Below, in pieces: positions 8,257-17,904 of a stretch of 64,000 nucleotides of DNA (position 1 is the stretch's first letter; every line of letters begins with the position of its first letter). The notes beneath the pieces were generated by a model. The model was not told the DNA's origin and did not search any database. It saw only the letters and a list, made by a program, of their open reading frames with translations. A program made the position numbers and the translations under genes. The DNA lies in assembly GCA_039033995.1 (NCBI GenBank), contig JBCCBP010000005.1, positions 62,001 through 126,000 of the forward strand, in the 5' to 3' direction. Source of the DNA: CALBPI01 sp039033995. GTDB lineage: Bacteria; Pseudomonadota; Gammaproteobacteria; Steroidobacterales; Woeseiaceae.

Positions 8257-9449
8257 GCATGGGCGCGGACAATGCCGGCTTTGAGTCGCTGCAACCTTAC
8301 CCGTTCGAAAAACTCAGGCAGTTGCTGGAGGGTGTCACGCCTAGCACCCCCGACCCGATCCCATTGTCGATTGGCGAACCCCGCCACGAACCGCCGGCGT
8401 TTGTACTCGATGCCTATCGTGACGCTCTCGCCGAAGGTGTAAGCCGATATCCCACGATCCAGGGCAGCGAGGCACTAAGAGACGCCTGCCGAGCCTGGCT
8501 AGCGCGTCGGTTTGGTGTCCGTGTAGACGATGACATGGTTCAGCCGGTCAATGGCACGCGAGAGGCCCTGTTCGCAGTGGCACAGGCGTTTATTCGTAGT
8601 GGCAGCGGCCAAAAGGTCTTGATGCCAAATCCGTTCTACCAGATCTATGAAGGCGCGGCGCTAATGGCGGGTGCAGAGCCCCACTACTTAAATGTGTCGA
8701 GCGAAGATGATTTTCTGCCCGATCTGGAAGCGATCAATGCAGAGACGCTGGCCGCTACGCGCATTTTCTATCTGTGCTCACCGGTGAATCCCTGCGGCAC
8801 AATCGCAAGTTTGGCCTACCTGCAACGTCTGGTCGAACTCGCAATTCGGTACGATTTCATTGTCGTCGCCGACGAATGCTATATCGAGCTGTATCGGGGT
8901 ACAGCCCCGGTTTCTATTCTTAATGCGGCAAGCGCACTATCGCTGCCGCGTCCCTGTGCCAATGTGCTCGCATTCCACAGCCTATCGAAGCGCTCCAACC
9001 TGCCCGGCCTACGTTCCGGATTTGTCGCCGGCGACGCTGACCTGATCGCGCGCTATCGCGCTTATCGGACTTACCATGGCTGCTCGATGTCACTGGCAGT
9101 ACAAAAGGCCAGCATCGCGGCCTGGAGCGACGACACACACGTCGCTGCAAACCGAGCACTCTATGATCAGAAATTCACCGATGCAGGCCGTATCCTGGCT
9201 ACGGCACTGGCTATTGAAATTCCACCTGCCGCATTCTACTTGTGGCCGAACATAGGCGGCGACGATGTGGCGTTTTGCCGGGATCTGTTTGCGCATACCC
9301 ACGTTACTGCGGTACCCGGTAGCTACTTGAGCCGCGAAGTGGATGGCGTCAACCCCGGCTCTGGGTATGTGCGGCTGTCATTGGTCGCGGAACCGCATGC
9401 GACGCGGACAGCGCTCGAACGTATCGCTGCCTTTATCAAAGGAGACTAA
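8253..9449 (+). CDS. dapC: succinyldiaminopimelate transaminase (PLP class I/II)
   Basis: Transfers an amino group from glutamate to N-succinyl-2-amino-6-ketopimelate in the succinylase route to meso-diaminopimelate and lysine. The 398-residue product is a fold-type I aminotransferase: SIGEPRHEPP near the N-terminus, NGTREALF in the cofactor-binding region, CSPVNPCG, ADECYIELYR with the PLP Asp, and HSLSKRSNLPGLRSGF with the Schiff-base Lys. Its place between glnD and dapD supports DapC rather than another aminotransferase. The ATG overlaps the glnD stop by 4 bases; a second ATG at 8259 is an alternative. Confidence 0.9.
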   Translation: MSMGADNAGFESLQPYPFEKLRQLLEGVTPSTPDPIPLSIGEPRHEPPAFVLDAYRDALAEGVSRYPTIQGSEALRDACRAWLARRFGVRVDDDMVQPVNGTREALFAVAQAFIRSGSGQKVLMPNPFYQIYEGAALMAGAEPHYLNVSSEDDFLPDLEAINAETLAATRIFYLCSPVNPCGTIASLAYLQRLVELAIRYDFIVVADECYIELYRGTAPVSILNAASALSLPRPCANVLAFHSLSKRSNLPGLRSGFVAGDADLIARYRAYRTYHGCSMSLAVQKASIAAWSDDTHVAANRALYDQKFTDAGRILATALAIEIPPAAFYLWPNIGGDDVAFCRDLFAHTHVTAVPGSYLSREVDGVNPGSGYVRLSLVAEPHATRTALERIAAFIKGD

Positions 9450-9453
9450 GCTT

Positions 9454-10281
9454 TTGGCTCATGCACTGGAATCCATAATCAACGCTGCTTGGGAACGGCG
9501 CGACACTGTGACCACAGCTGATCGCGACATTCGCGAAGCAGTCGACCAGGCCATCGCGATGCTGAATAACGGCAGCGCACGCGTGGCGGAACCGACCGAT
9601 GCAGGCTGGCAGGTCAACGACTGGCTAAAAAAAGCCGTGCTGCTGTCATTTCGATTGCGCGACAATATCATGATCGACGGTGCGCACACCCGCTACTACG
9701 ACAAGGTACCACTGAAGTTTGCTGGCTATTCGGCCGAGGACTTCGCGACCCAGGGGGCGCGTGTGGTGCCGGACGCTCAGGTCCGCGATGGCGCCTATGT
9801 CGCGCCTGATGTGGTGCTGATGCCCTCCTATACGAATATCGGCGCCTACATTGACAGTGGCACGATGGTCGACACCTGGGCGACAGTCGGCAGTTGTGCA
9901 CAAATTGGCAAAAACGTGCATTTGTCGGGCGGCGTTGGTATCGGTGGTGTACTCGAGCCAATTCAGGCCGCACCGACCATCATCGAAGACGACTGCTTCA
10001 TCGGCGCGCGTTCAGAGATCGTTGAAGGCGTTGTCGTCGAACGCGGCAGTGTCGTATCGATGGGCGTCTACATCGGTCAGAGCACACGCATTTATGATCG
10101 TGAAAATGACGAGGTCATTTACGGACGCGTTCCCGCCGGCAGCGTCGTCGTAGCCGGCAATCTGCCCGCGCAGAACGGCAAGTACTCCCTCTACGCGGCC
10201 ATCATCGTCAAACGCGTCGATGCGCGAACACGCGCCAAGGTTGGCCTTAACGCGTTGCTGCGGGAGGCCGTCGAGCGATGA
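9454..10281 (+). CDS. dapD: tetrahydrodipicolinate N-succinyltransferase
   Basis: Adds a succinyl group from succinyl-CoA to tetrahydrodipicolinate, the committed step of the succinylase lysine/DAP branch. The 275 residues contain the DapD signatures WLKKAVLLSFR, MVDTWATVGSCAQIG and GARSEIVEGV and the left-handed beta-helix hexapeptide repeats. The frame is open further upstream inside dapC, but TTG 9454, with GGAG 9 bases before it, gives MAHALESIINAAWERRD, matching the E. coli start and length (274). It therefore uses a rare TTG start. It overlaps yffB by 4 bases. Confidence 0.94.
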   Translation: MAHALESIINAAWERRDTVTTADRDIREAVDQAIAMLNNGSARVAEPTDAGWQVNDWLKKAVLLSFRLRDNIMIDGAHTRYYDKVPLKFAGYSAEDFATQGARVVPDAQVRDGAYVAPDVVLMPSYTNIGAYIDSGTMVDTWATVGSCAQIGKNVHLSGGVGIGGVLEPIQAAPTIIEDDCFIGARSEIVEGVVVERGSVVSMGVYIGQSTRIYDRENDEVIYGRVPAGSVVVAGNLPAQNGKYSLYAAIIVKRVDARTRAKVGLNALLREAVER

Positions 10282-10631
10282 TTGCACTGTATGGCCTGAA
10301 GAATTGTGACAGTTGCCGCCGGGCATTGACCTGGATGAGAGAACAAACACTGCCGTTCAACTTCTACGATGTTCGTGAGACACCGCCAGACTCCGCTCTG
10401 CTAAGAGCCGCGATGACTGCGTTTGGCGTAGAGGTACTCGTCAACAAACGCTCAACAACGTGGCGGCAACTCGACGACAGTCAGCGTGGGCTCGAATCAC
10501 AGGATGCAGCGATCGCCCTGCTCACCGAATACCCGACGTTGATGAAACGCCCCTTACTGGTCGTATCGGGAGCGCCTCTCGCCGTTGGGTTCAAATCCTC
10601 AGAGGCCGCCTGGCAGTCACTCACGCTCTAA
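10278..10631 (+). CDS. yffB: ArsC/Spx-family thioredoxin-fold protein
   Basis: Small 117-residue protein of the ArsC/Spx/MgsR group: the N-terminal YGLKNCDSCRRAL carries a CxxC in the thioredoxin-like position, VNKRSTTWRQL and the late MKRPLLV are typical of the family. Its biochemical role is not established; E. coli YffB is encoded next to dapE. Here it overlaps dapD by 4 bases and closes the plus-strand run; dapE lies 4.8 kb further on, beyond the pst genes. It ends 5 bases from the end of convergent pstB. Confidence 0.85.
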   Translation: MIALYGLKNCDSCRRALTWMREQTLPFNFYDVRETPPDSALLRAAMTAFGVEVLVNKRSTTWRQLDDSQRGLESQDAAIALLTEYPTLMKRPLLVVSGAPLAVGFKSSEAAWQSLTL

Positions 10632-10636
10632 ATCCG

Positions 10637-11482
10637 TCAGCCGACACGCCCGGTAATGTAGTCCTCGGTCAAACGATGCGCCGGGTTGGTAAACACACTG
10701 GGCGTCAAGCCAAGTTCAACCAGCCGCCCTTCGTGAAAATAGGCAGTACGCTGGGAAACCCTGGCGGCTTGCTGCATCGAATGCGTCACGATCAGAATCG
10801 TGAAATTAGCCCGCAGCTCGTCGATCAGATCTTCGATACGCGCCGTCGCAATCGGGTCCAGTGCGGAACACGGCTCGTCCATCAATATAATTTCCGGGCT
10901 GATGGCGATCGCCCGCGCGATGCACAGGCGCTGTTGCTGCCCCCCGGACAGGCTGGTCGCATTTTCATGCAAGCGCTCTTTGACCTCCGCCAGCAATCCC
11001 ACCCGCTCGAGACTGGAGTAAACAATATCATCCAACTCGATACGGTTCTGTGCAATACCGTGCAGTCGCGGGCCGTATGCAACATTGTCGTAAATCGACT
11101 TTGGAAACGGGTTGGGCTTCTGGAAGACCATTCCAATTCGGGCGCGTAATGCCACGACATCGACATCCGGCGCGTAAATATCTTTATCATCGATCGCGAT
11201 AACGCCAGTCACGCGCGCGCTGTCAATCGTATCGTTCATACGATTGAAGCAGCGCAGGAACGTCGATTTACCGCAACCGGAAGGACCGATCAAAGCGACA
11301 ACTTCGTGGCGCGCAAAATCCAGACTGACGTTGCGAATAGCCGGCATTTGCGCGTACTCAACACTCAGACCACGCACGCTGATGTAGGGATCATCGACGA
11401 ACGGCGTGCCAACAGCCGACGACATGTGGGCGTCATCATTTGGCAGTTCATCAGTTCGATCTGTGCGTGATCGATCATTCAC
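10637..11482 (-). CDS. pstB: phosphate ABC transporter ATP-binding protein
   Basis: ATPase of the high-affinity PstSCAB phosphate importer. The 281 residues contain Walker A GPSGCGKST, the PstB-typical VFQKPNPFPKSIYDNVAYG, signature LSGGQQQR and Walker B ILMDEPCSALDP, then the switch His in VTHSM. The frame starts with GTG 11482; an internal ATG at residue 20 would drop a hydrophilic leader and is possible. It lies 62 bases after pstA in the same direction. Confidence 0.95.
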   Translation of the reverse strand: MNDRSRTDRTDELPNDDAHMSSAVGTPFVDDPYISVRGLSVEYAQMPAIRNVSLDFARHEVVALIGPSGCGKSTFLRCFNRMNDTIDSARVTGVIAIDDKDIYAPDVDVVALRARIGMVFQKPNPFPKSIYDNVAYGPRLHGIAQNRIELDDIVYSSLERVGLLAEVKERLHENATSLSGGQQQRLCIARAIAISPEIILMDEPCSALDPIATARIEDLIDELRANFTILIVTHSMQQAARVSQRTAYFHEGRLVELGLTPSVFTNPAHRLTEDYITGRVG

Positions 11483-11544
11483 GCGCCTTGCCTCCCAAGT
11501 CTGTCATTGCGTTGCCACTCTTCGGCTGACGATACACCATTTAC

Positions 11545-12858
11545 CTACCAGCGACGCTGGCGCTCAAAATAGCGGCGCAGCAATACCGCCAGCAGATTCA
11601 TCGCCAAGAGAAATCCAAGCAGGACGATGATAGCTGCCGATGTCCGTTCGACAAATGCGCGTTCGGGACTGTCCGCCCACAGATATACCTGCACTGGCAG
11701 CGCCGTCGCCGGCTCAAGAATGCCACTCGGCACATCGACGACAAAAGCCACCATACCGATCATCAACAGCGGCGCACTTTCACCAAGCGCTCTCGCCATA
11801 CCGATGATGCTACCGGTCATCACACCCGGCAGTGCCAGTGGCAGTACATGCTGAAACACGGTTTGCACCGGTGATGCACCGACACTAAGTGCTGCATCGC
11901 GAATGGAGGGTGGCACCGCCCTGATCGCAGCACGCGACGAAATGATGATAACGGGCAGCGTCAATAGTGCCAGTACCAATCCACCGACCAGAGGCGCCGA
12001 CCGCGGCAGCGACGCGACATTCACAAAGATAGCGAGACCTAACAGGCCATAAACAATGGACGGCACAGCAGCCAGATTGTTGATATTGATCTCGATCAAG
12101 TCAGTCCAGCGATTCCGTGGTGCGAACTCCTCGAGGTACAAGGCCGCCGCGACCCCAACTGGAAACGCCAGACAAAACGTGACCATCAACATGTATAGCG
12201 ACCCCATGAATGCAGAGCGAATACCGGCGAGTTCCGGCTCACGGGAATCTCCATTGGTAAACAACGCCTGATTGAATACGGTGCGGGTCATACCCTGGCT
12301 CGAAAGCGTATCTATCCACGCAATTTGCTGATCGCTTAGCACTCGCTGGGGCTCTGGCGCAGTCCGATCGATACGATCGCGCAGCAGCAGATCAACATTG
12401 GCACTTGCTGGTACCGAAATGAGCACGCGCTTTCCGACCAGCGTCGGATCGGCCACTACATGACGTCGGAGCTGATAGGCCGCCTCGACGCTGACCAACG
12501 CCGATAGCGCGCGCCGACCAGCCACGGTGTCATTACCCGGAAACAGCGCCGATAAGCTATCGCGAATGACGCGTGAATAATTGCCTTCCTGCAGCGACAA
12601 ACGACTGCCATCTCCGAGTGGGTCAACGTCTTCAGCGTAGACGTTCACCGGCAAATCGATTTGCGTGTGTGTGAAAGCACCGATACCGTCGCGCAAAATA
12701 CTGACAAAGAAGATGACCAGAAACAGCAGGCCCACCATTACACAGGTGAATCCTGCCGCGCGAAAACGCCGCTCACGTGCGTAGCGCCGCCGCATACTGG
12801 CTTCGACGCTGGCCCGACTACGCGTCAGGTCTTGCCATGGTCGGGTACCGCTATTCAT
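11545..12858 (-). CDS. pstA: phosphate ABC transporter permease PstA
   Basis: Inner-membrane subunit of the phosphate importer. From ATG 12858 (MNSGTRPWQ) the product has 437 residues, longer than the about 300 of E. coli PstA because a periplasmic insertion follows the first membrane helix. The conserved permease core is in the C-terminal half, with AAALYLEEFAP, NLAAVPSIVYGLLGL and the EAA-type loop ALGESAPLLMIG. Enlarged PstA and PstC proteins occur in Pseudomonas and Vibrio. The start overlaps the end of pstC by 8 bases. Confidence 0.92.
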   Translation of the reverse strand: MNSGTRPWQDLTRSRASVEASMRRRYARERRFRAAGFTCVMVGLLFLVIFFVSILRDGIGAFTHTQIDLPVNVYAEDVDPLGDGSRLSLQEGNYSRVIRDSLSALFPGNDTVAGRRALSALVSVEAAYQLRRHVVADPTLVGKRVLISVPASANVDLLLRDRIDRTAPEPQRVLSDQQIAWIDTLSSQGMTRTVFNQALFTNGDSREPELAGIRSAFMGSLYMLMVTFCLAFPVGVAAALYLEEFAPRNRWTDLIEININNLAAVPSIVYGLLGLAIFVNVASLPRSAPLVGGLVLALLTLPVIIISSRAAIRAVPPSIRDAALSVGASPVQTVFQHVLPLALPGVMTGSIIGMARALGESAPLLMIGMVAFVVDVPSGILEPATALPVQVYLWADSPERAFVERTSAAIIVLLGFLLAMNLLAVLLRRYFERQRRW

Positions 12859-14230
12859 ATTGCTCACGGTAACGGCGCACAACACGTAGCCCAATCGCAT
12901 TCAATCCGAGCGTGACGACGAACAGGAAAAGACCCAAAGCAAAGGCTGCGAGCGTCTTGGCACTATCGAACTCCTGATCGCCCACCAACAGCGTCACGAT
13001 CTGTACCGTCACCGTCGTCACCGCTTCAAACGGGTTCGCTGTCAAATTTGCTGCGAGGCCCGCCGCCATCACAACAATCATGGTCTCGCCGATGGCTCGC
13101 GATATCGCGAGCAGAAAGCCACCGACAATACCCGGAAGAGCAGCCGGCAGCAGCACTTGTCGAATCGTCTCCGAGCGCGTAGCGCCCATCGCCAAAGAGC
13201 CATCCTTCATGGCCGCGGGAACCGCGGTCAGCGCGTCATCTGCAAGCGACGATATCAGCGGTAGAATCATGATGCCAATTACGAGGCCGGCGGCCAGTGC
13301 GCTCTCAGATGCAACGTTCGCACCGATCACGTCACCCAACCGACTGATCGCCGGCGCAACACTGATCGCCGCAAAAAATCCGTAAACGACGGTCGGTATA
13401 CCCGCCAGAATTTCTAGAATCGGCTTTGCGACCGCCCGGAATTCAGGATGCGCATACTCGGACAGGTAAATCGCAGTCATCAACCCAACGGGTGCCGCGA
13501 CGGCCAGTGCAATCGTCGCAATCAATACCGTCCCGGCAAACAACGGTATCGCACCGAAAGCGCCGGAAGAACCGATCTGGTCATCCCGGATGGCGGTTTG
13601 CGGCCGCCACTCGGTGCCGAACAGAAAATCGCCAACGGGGACTTCCGTAAAGAACCGCACCGACTCAAACAACACTGACGCAATAATGCCGAGCGTGGTC
13701 AAGACAGCAATACTGGATGCGATGAACAAGCCACGTCGGACGTAGCGCTCTACCGCCTCGCGTGCTCGAAACTGCGGCGTGCTGCGGCGAACAACGTAGC
13801 CTGCAAAAAACACCAACAACGCGATACCTGCGGCTGTCGTGACGCCCAGCGCCTGTCGTTGCAGTGAGGTGAATAGCACGGACAACTGTCGCTGCCCAGC
13901 ACCGGTTGCTACGGCATCGCCGTCCGCAATATTGCGCAGCTCATTGAGCGCCAAACTCAAATCGGATGCGGACTCTGGCGCGACCATGGCCAGTTCGTCA
14001 ATCATCTGTGCCGCGATCCAGCGCGGCGCAACTTGTGACCACACCAACAGCAGCAAAATGACCGGCATCAGCGACCAGAAAAATGCGTACAACCCATGAT
14101 AGACCGGCATCGAATGCAACTCTGACCGGTGAACGACACGACGGCTGATGCGCTGACTGCAGACAAAATACATCGTCACACCCACGATCATGGCAATGAC
14201 AATCAGGGTCAGAGGGCGTATCGGTGTCAT
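12851..14230 (-). CDS. pstC: phosphate ABC transporter permease PstC
   Basis: Partner permease of PstA. The 459 residues have an N-terminal membrane helix, a periplasmic region with a helical insert, then the conserved permease domain with TAIYLSEYAHPEFR, ILAGIPTVVYGFFA and the cytoplasmic loop AISRAIGETMIVVMAAG. Like PstA it is longer than the E. coli protein (319). The ATG overlaps the pstS stop by one base (TGATG), indicating tight translational coupling. Confidence 0.93.
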   Translation of the reverse strand: MTPIRPLTLIVIAMIVGVTMYFVCSQRISRRVVHRSELHSMPVYHGLYAFFWSLMPVILLLLVWSQVAPRWIAAQMIDELAMVAPESASDLSLALNELRNIADGDAVATGAGQRQLSVLFTSLQRQALGVTTAAGIALLVFFAGYVVRRSTPQFRAREAVERYVRRGLFIASSIAVLTTLGIIASVLFESVRFFTEVPVGDFLFGTEWRPQTAIRDDQIGSSGAFGAIPLFAGTVLIATIALAVAAPVGLMTAIYLSEYAHPEFRAVAKPILEILAGIPTVVYGFFAAISVAPAISRLGDVIGANVASESALAAGLVIGIMILPLISSLADDALTAVPAAMKDGSLAMGATRSETIRQVLLPAALPGIVGGFLLAISRAIGETMIVVMAAGLAANLTANPFEAVTTVTVQIVTLLVGDQEFDSAKTLAAFALGLFLFVVTLGLNAIGLRVVRRYREQYE

Positions 14231-15300
14231 CAGGGCACAGCTATCCGCAACGGACTCATCGCCATAACATTGGCACGCACGATCGCACGCTCCGTGGCCG
14301 GCAATGGCACCAGGCCGCGATCGGTCAAATACCCTTCATCACCCCAGGCGCGCTCGCTTGTAAACTCGAACACAAATTCCCGCAGCCCAGGAAGCATATC
14401 AACATGTGCAACCTTCACGTAAAAATAGAGACGTCTCGAGACCGGGTAGCGACCGCTCGCGATCGCGGCAAACGACGCAGTCTCTCCATCGATATGTGCA
14501 GCGCGGACTTTCTCCGCATTCTGACTTAAGAAATTGAAACCGAACAACCCGAGTGCGTCGGGATTGGTGTACAACTTCTGCACGACAAGGTTGTCGCTCT
14601 CCCCGACTTCCACAAACGCACCGTCCTCTCGGATCGTGTGACAAAGTGCTCGAAAGGCAACGGGATCATTCTGGCGCAGACGTTCTATCGCGGGAACCTC
14701 ACGACAACCGGCTTCCATGACCAGTTCCACCAGCGCATCCCTGGTACCGGAAGTCGGCGGTGGGCCGAGCACACTAATCGCCGTATCCGGCAGGCCAGGC
14801 TGAATGTCTGACCAGCGACGATAAGGATTTTCGATCAGTTGACCGGTCTCATCCGGTACCTGCTCCGCCAGGGCGAGCCAAACCTGCTGCCGAGTGAGAC
14901 GAAATGGCGGCGCACTGACGGCGTTCGCCAAAACGATCCCGTCGTAACCGAACGGCACTTCGACCACCTCAACACCATTTTCTATACAGCGTCTGTGCTC
15001 CGTTGGCTTGATACGGCGAGATGCACTGGTCAGATCCGGAAAACCAATCCCAACGCCCGCACAAAATTGCTTGAAACCGCCACCGGAACCCGTCGCCTCA
15101 ATCTTCGGCGTTTTAAAGATGGTTCGGCGTCCAAACGACTCAGCGACGACCGTCGCGAACGGATAAACAGTCGATGACCCGACGGCAGCGAGATAGTCTC
15201 GACCGCCCTGCGCCAAGGCTGGCGTCCAAGTCAGACTAATCGCGCACAGCGCGCCCAGTGCCCCAATGAATCGCAGCGCGACGAGAATGTTGCACAACAT
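14230..15300 (-). CDS. pstS: periplasmic phosphate-binding protein, PstS-like
   Basis: Captures phosphate in the periplasm and delivers it to PstCA. From ATG 15300 the product is 356 residues with a clear signal peptide ending in TPALA before QGG. The phosphate-loop motifs GSSTVYPF, ATGSGGGFK and PTSGTRDALVE are present. An in-frame GTG at 15345 would add 15 residues before the signal peptide and is less likely. It heads pstSCAB. I do not see a convincing Pho box upstream. Confidence 0.9.
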   Translation of the reverse strand: MLCNILVALRFIGALGALCAISLTWTPALAQGGRDYLAAVGSSTVYPFATVVAESFGRRTIFKTPKIEATGSGGGFKQFCAGVGIGFPDLTSASRRIKPTEHRRCIENGVEVVEVPFGYDGIVLANAVSAPPFRLTRQQVWLALAEQVPDETGQLIENPYRRWSDIQPGLPDTAISVLGPPPTSGTRDALVELVMEAGCREVPAIERLRQNDPVAFRALCHTIREDGAFVEVGESDNLVVQKLYTNPDALGLFGFNFLSQNAEKVRAAHIDGETASFAAIASGRYPVSRRLYFYVKVAHVDMLPGLREFVFEFTSERAWGDEGYLTDRGLVPLPATERAIVRANVMAMSPLRIAVP

Positions 15301-15398
15301 CTGACAAGCATAACGTATTGAGATGACCAAATAGCGGCAAAACACTATTCGATTGGTTTAGACTCAGTGCTGTTTCATCGTTAGACCGACCGCGACCT

Positions 15399-16562
15399 GT
15401 GACTGCACTGACTTCTCATTCCGATGCCATGGAGCTCGCCAAAGCGCTAATGGCCAAACCCTCCGTGACACCTGACGATGCCGGCTGTCAGACACTGATT
15501 GCTGCTCGTCTCGAAAAACTCGGTTTCGAGAACGAGCACTTGCGATTTGGCGATCCTGCCGCGCCAACCGATAATCTTTGGTCGCGCCGTGGCGACGCAT
15601 CGCCGGTGTTGTGCTTTGCTGGACATACGGACGTCGTACCCAGTGGGCCCGTCGATCGATGGCAATCGCCGCCATTTGTACCAACAGAGCGGGACGGCCT
15701 GCTCTACGGTCGAGGCGCCGCGGACATGAAATCCAGTTTGGCCGCCATGGTCGTCGCTGCCGAGCAATTCTGCGTGGACTTCCCGACGCATGACGGCGCA
15801 CTCGCCCTGTTAATCACCAGCGACGAGGAAGGGCCCGCACGCGACGGGACCTTACGCGTGATGCAGACACTCGCGGCGCGGGACGAGCCTATTCGCTGGT
15901 GCGTAGTAGGAGAACCCTCCAGTCAATCCCAGCTCGGCGATCTCATTCGTATCGGCCGCCGCGGCTCGCTCAGCGGTATCCTGACAGTAAACGGCGTCCA
16001 AGGCCATGTAGCCTACCCACAGTTAGCGCGCAACCCGATCAAGTCGTTCGCGCCAGTGCTCGATGCGCTTTACCGGATGCCCTTGGACAATGGCAACGCA
16101 CACTTTCCACCCACCACCTTTGAATTCGTGCAGGTCGAAGCGGGCACTGGCGCTCCGAACGTCACACCCGGGACGCTCAATGCTCGATTCAATTTCCGGT
16201 ACTCGACGGAATGGCAAGCCGAGACGTTACAGCAAAAAGTCGAGTCGCTGTTCCAGCAGTTTGATATCGACTACGAGCTACGCTGGCACCTGTCGGGAGA
16301 GCCCTTTCTGACCAAACCAGGCACGCTGACCGATGCGGTCAGTCATTCGATCAAGGATTACACCGGCATCGATACGGAGCTGTCGACGGGTGGTGGCACG
16401 TCGGATGGTCGCTTCATTGCACCCTACGGTACGGACGTCGTCGAGCTCGGCCCGGTGAATGCCTCGATTCACAAGATCGATGAACACATCCGGATTGAAG
16501 ATATCGGTCGGCTAGCGGACCTCTACTATCTGATCATGCGTCGACTATTGACGAGCCAGTAG
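15399..16562 (+). CDS. dapE: succinyl-diaminopimelate desuccinylase
   Basis: Zinc hydrolase that releases succinate from N-succinyl-L,L-diaminopimelate. The 387-residue product has GHTDVVPSG with the first metal His, GRGAADMK with the bridging Asp, SDEEGPA with the catalytic Glu pair, VGEPSS, and the late His in NASIHKID. The dimerisation domain motif GVQGHVAYP is also clear. The given start is GTG; an ATG 10 codons later (15429) immediately precedes the conserved ELAKALMAKPSVTPDDAG and is an equal candidate. It stands alone on the plus strand between two minus-strand Pho blocks and overlaps the end of dsbB by 29 bases. Confidence 0.93.
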   Translation: MTALTSHSDAMELAKALMAKPSVTPDDAGCQTLIAARLEKLGFENEHLRFGDPAAPTDNLWSRRGDASPVLCFAGHTDVVPSGPVDRWQSPPFVPTERDGLLYGRGAADMKSSLAAMVVAAEQFCVDFPTHDGALALLITSDEEGPARDGTLRVMQTLAARDEPIRWCVVGEPSSQSQLGDLIRIGRRGSLSGILTVNGVQGHVAYPQLARNPIKSFAPVLDALYRMPLDNGNAHFPPTTFEFVQVEAGTGAPNVTPGTLNARFNFRYSTEWQAETLQQKVESLFQQFDIDYELRWHLSGEPFLTKPGTLTDAVSHSIKDYTGIDTELSTGGGTSDGRFIAPYGTDVVELGPVNASIHKIDEHIRIEDIGRLADLYYLIMRRLLTSQ

Positions 16563-17061
16563 AATAAGCGGCAGGCCATCGAAACGCCGTTAACAAAACG
16601 ACAGCGGTGAGCACCGACATCATGATGGCCACCCAGGCGGGCATCGACAACCCCAAAAACTGCCAACTGATATTTGCGCATTCGCCAGAAGCGGTCAGCA
16701 CTTCGCGTACGACCGTGAGCAATGGCAGCGTTTCCATCATGAACTCGAGACCGGCACCGCAGCTCGGCACCTGATCGGCCGGCAAATTTTGCAGCCAAAC
16801 ATGCCGCGAGGCGATGGCAACACCGCCGGCGCCGGTCAGTAAACCGAGAAGGCCATATATCCGCTGCCCGGTGCGCCCAGGATTGTGCAGCAGTGCCAAT
16901 AACGCAACCAGCATCAGTGCGATCAGCGCAACGCGTTGGAACATGCAGAGAGGACACGGATACAGTTCCAAAACGTACTGACTGTAGAGCGCGTAGCCCA
17001 TCATCCCTGCCCCGATCAGCAAAATACTCAGCCAGCCCAGTCGCCGGGTCATTACACTCAT
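16534..17061 (-). CDS. dsbB: disulfide bond formation protein B
   Basis: Inner-membrane quinone reductase that reoxidises DsbA. The 175 residues predict four membrane helices and carry both catalytic cysteine pairs: the CPLC motif in the first periplasmic loop (YPCPLCMFQR) and the pair in the second loop, VPSCGAG and SGECANI. The ATG overlaps the phoU stop by 4 bases, so it is cotranslated with phoU, an uncommon pairing. It converges on dapE with a 29-base overlap. Confidence 0.93.
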   Translation of the reverse strand: MSVMTRRLGWLSILLIGAGMMGYALYSQYVLELYPCPLCMFQRVALIALMLVALLALLHNPGRTGQRIYGLLGLLTGAGGVAIASRHVWLQNLPADQVPSCGAGLEFMMETLPLLTVVREVLTASGECANISWQFLGLSMPAWVAIMMSVLTAVVLLTAFRWPAAYSTGSSIVDA

Positions 17062-17810
17062 CGTTTCAGCTCCGGATCAATACGCGGTACGTCGATTGTG
17101 TCGATTTGATCGACCGTCAATGCGCTGACATCGGTATGCCGGACATCCTTGCCGTGCACCATGTAGATGACATACTCACAGATGTTCTTTGCGTGGTCGC
17201 CGATTCGTTCCAGCGAACGTGCAGCCCAGGTGACATTCATGACGCGCTTGATCGACCGCGGATCCTCCATCATGAAAGTGATGCAGTTGCGTTGAATCGT
17301 CTCGTACTCGTGGTCGACCTGCTCGTCTTCGCGAGCGATTTCGAGCGCTGCCTCAGCGTCCAGTCGCGCGAATGCATCCATCGCTCCCTTAACCATCCGC
17401 TGGACGTGCCCCCCCATGGACTTGAGTTCACGGTAGGAACCACGTGGACGATCCATATTCGCAAGCTTGGAAGCCAGGAAACCGATTTTCTCCGCTTCGT
17501 CGCCGATTCGCTCGAGATCGGTAATCGTCTTGATTACTGCAACAATCAATCGCAGATCAGATGCAGTCGGTCCACGCGTGGCGATGATGCGACTGCATTC
17601 TTCGTCGATCGCTACCTCGGCGTGATTGACCTTGTAATCGTCGTGAGCGACACGGAGCCCGAGCTCGCTGTTGCCTGAAACGACCGCTTCAATCGCGCTC
17701 GCCAGTTGTGACTCGACGAGTCCGCCCATCGCGAGCACACTGTTGCGCAGATTTTCCAGATCCTTGTTGAACTGGCGAGAAATATGGTGGGTTAGATCTG
17801 TGGTTTGCAT
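17058..17810 (-). CDS. phoU: phosphate signalling protein PhoU
   Basis: Cytoplasmic adaptor that links the Pst transporter to PhoR and keeps the Pho regulon off when phosphate is available. The 250 residues form two three-helix repeats with metal-site motifs: the first repeat has ITDLERIGDEAEKI and the second AARSLERIGDHAKNICE. Its length is normal. It lies downstream of phoR (94-base gap) rather than at the end of pstSCAB as in E. coli. Confidence 0.95.
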   Translation of the reverse strand: MQTTDLTHHISRQFNKDLENLRNSVLAMGGLVESQLASAIEAVVSGNSELGLRVAHDDYKVNHAEVAIDEECSRIIATRGPTASDLRLIVAVIKTITDLERIGDEAEKIGFLASKLANMDRPRGSYRELKSMGGHVQRMVKGAMDAFARLDAEAALEIAREDEQVDHEYETIQRNCITFMMEDPRSIKRVMNVTWAARSLERIGDHAKNICEYVIYMVHGKDVRHTDVSALTVDQIDTIDVPRIDPELKR

Positions 17811-17904
17811 AGCTCGTTGGTTTTGCTAGTTACAGCAAAGTCTATCGACAACGGGCAATAGTAGCAGTTCCCAAAATTACCTGCCGACCACGGCCCTGCT
17901 AAAA

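Noticed and set aside
15298..15330. Possible Pho box before pstS (TTGGTCA ... CTTGTCA, 22 bases apart)
   Set aside because: The middle repeat does not match and the last repeat touches the start codon, leaving no room for a -10 and leader.
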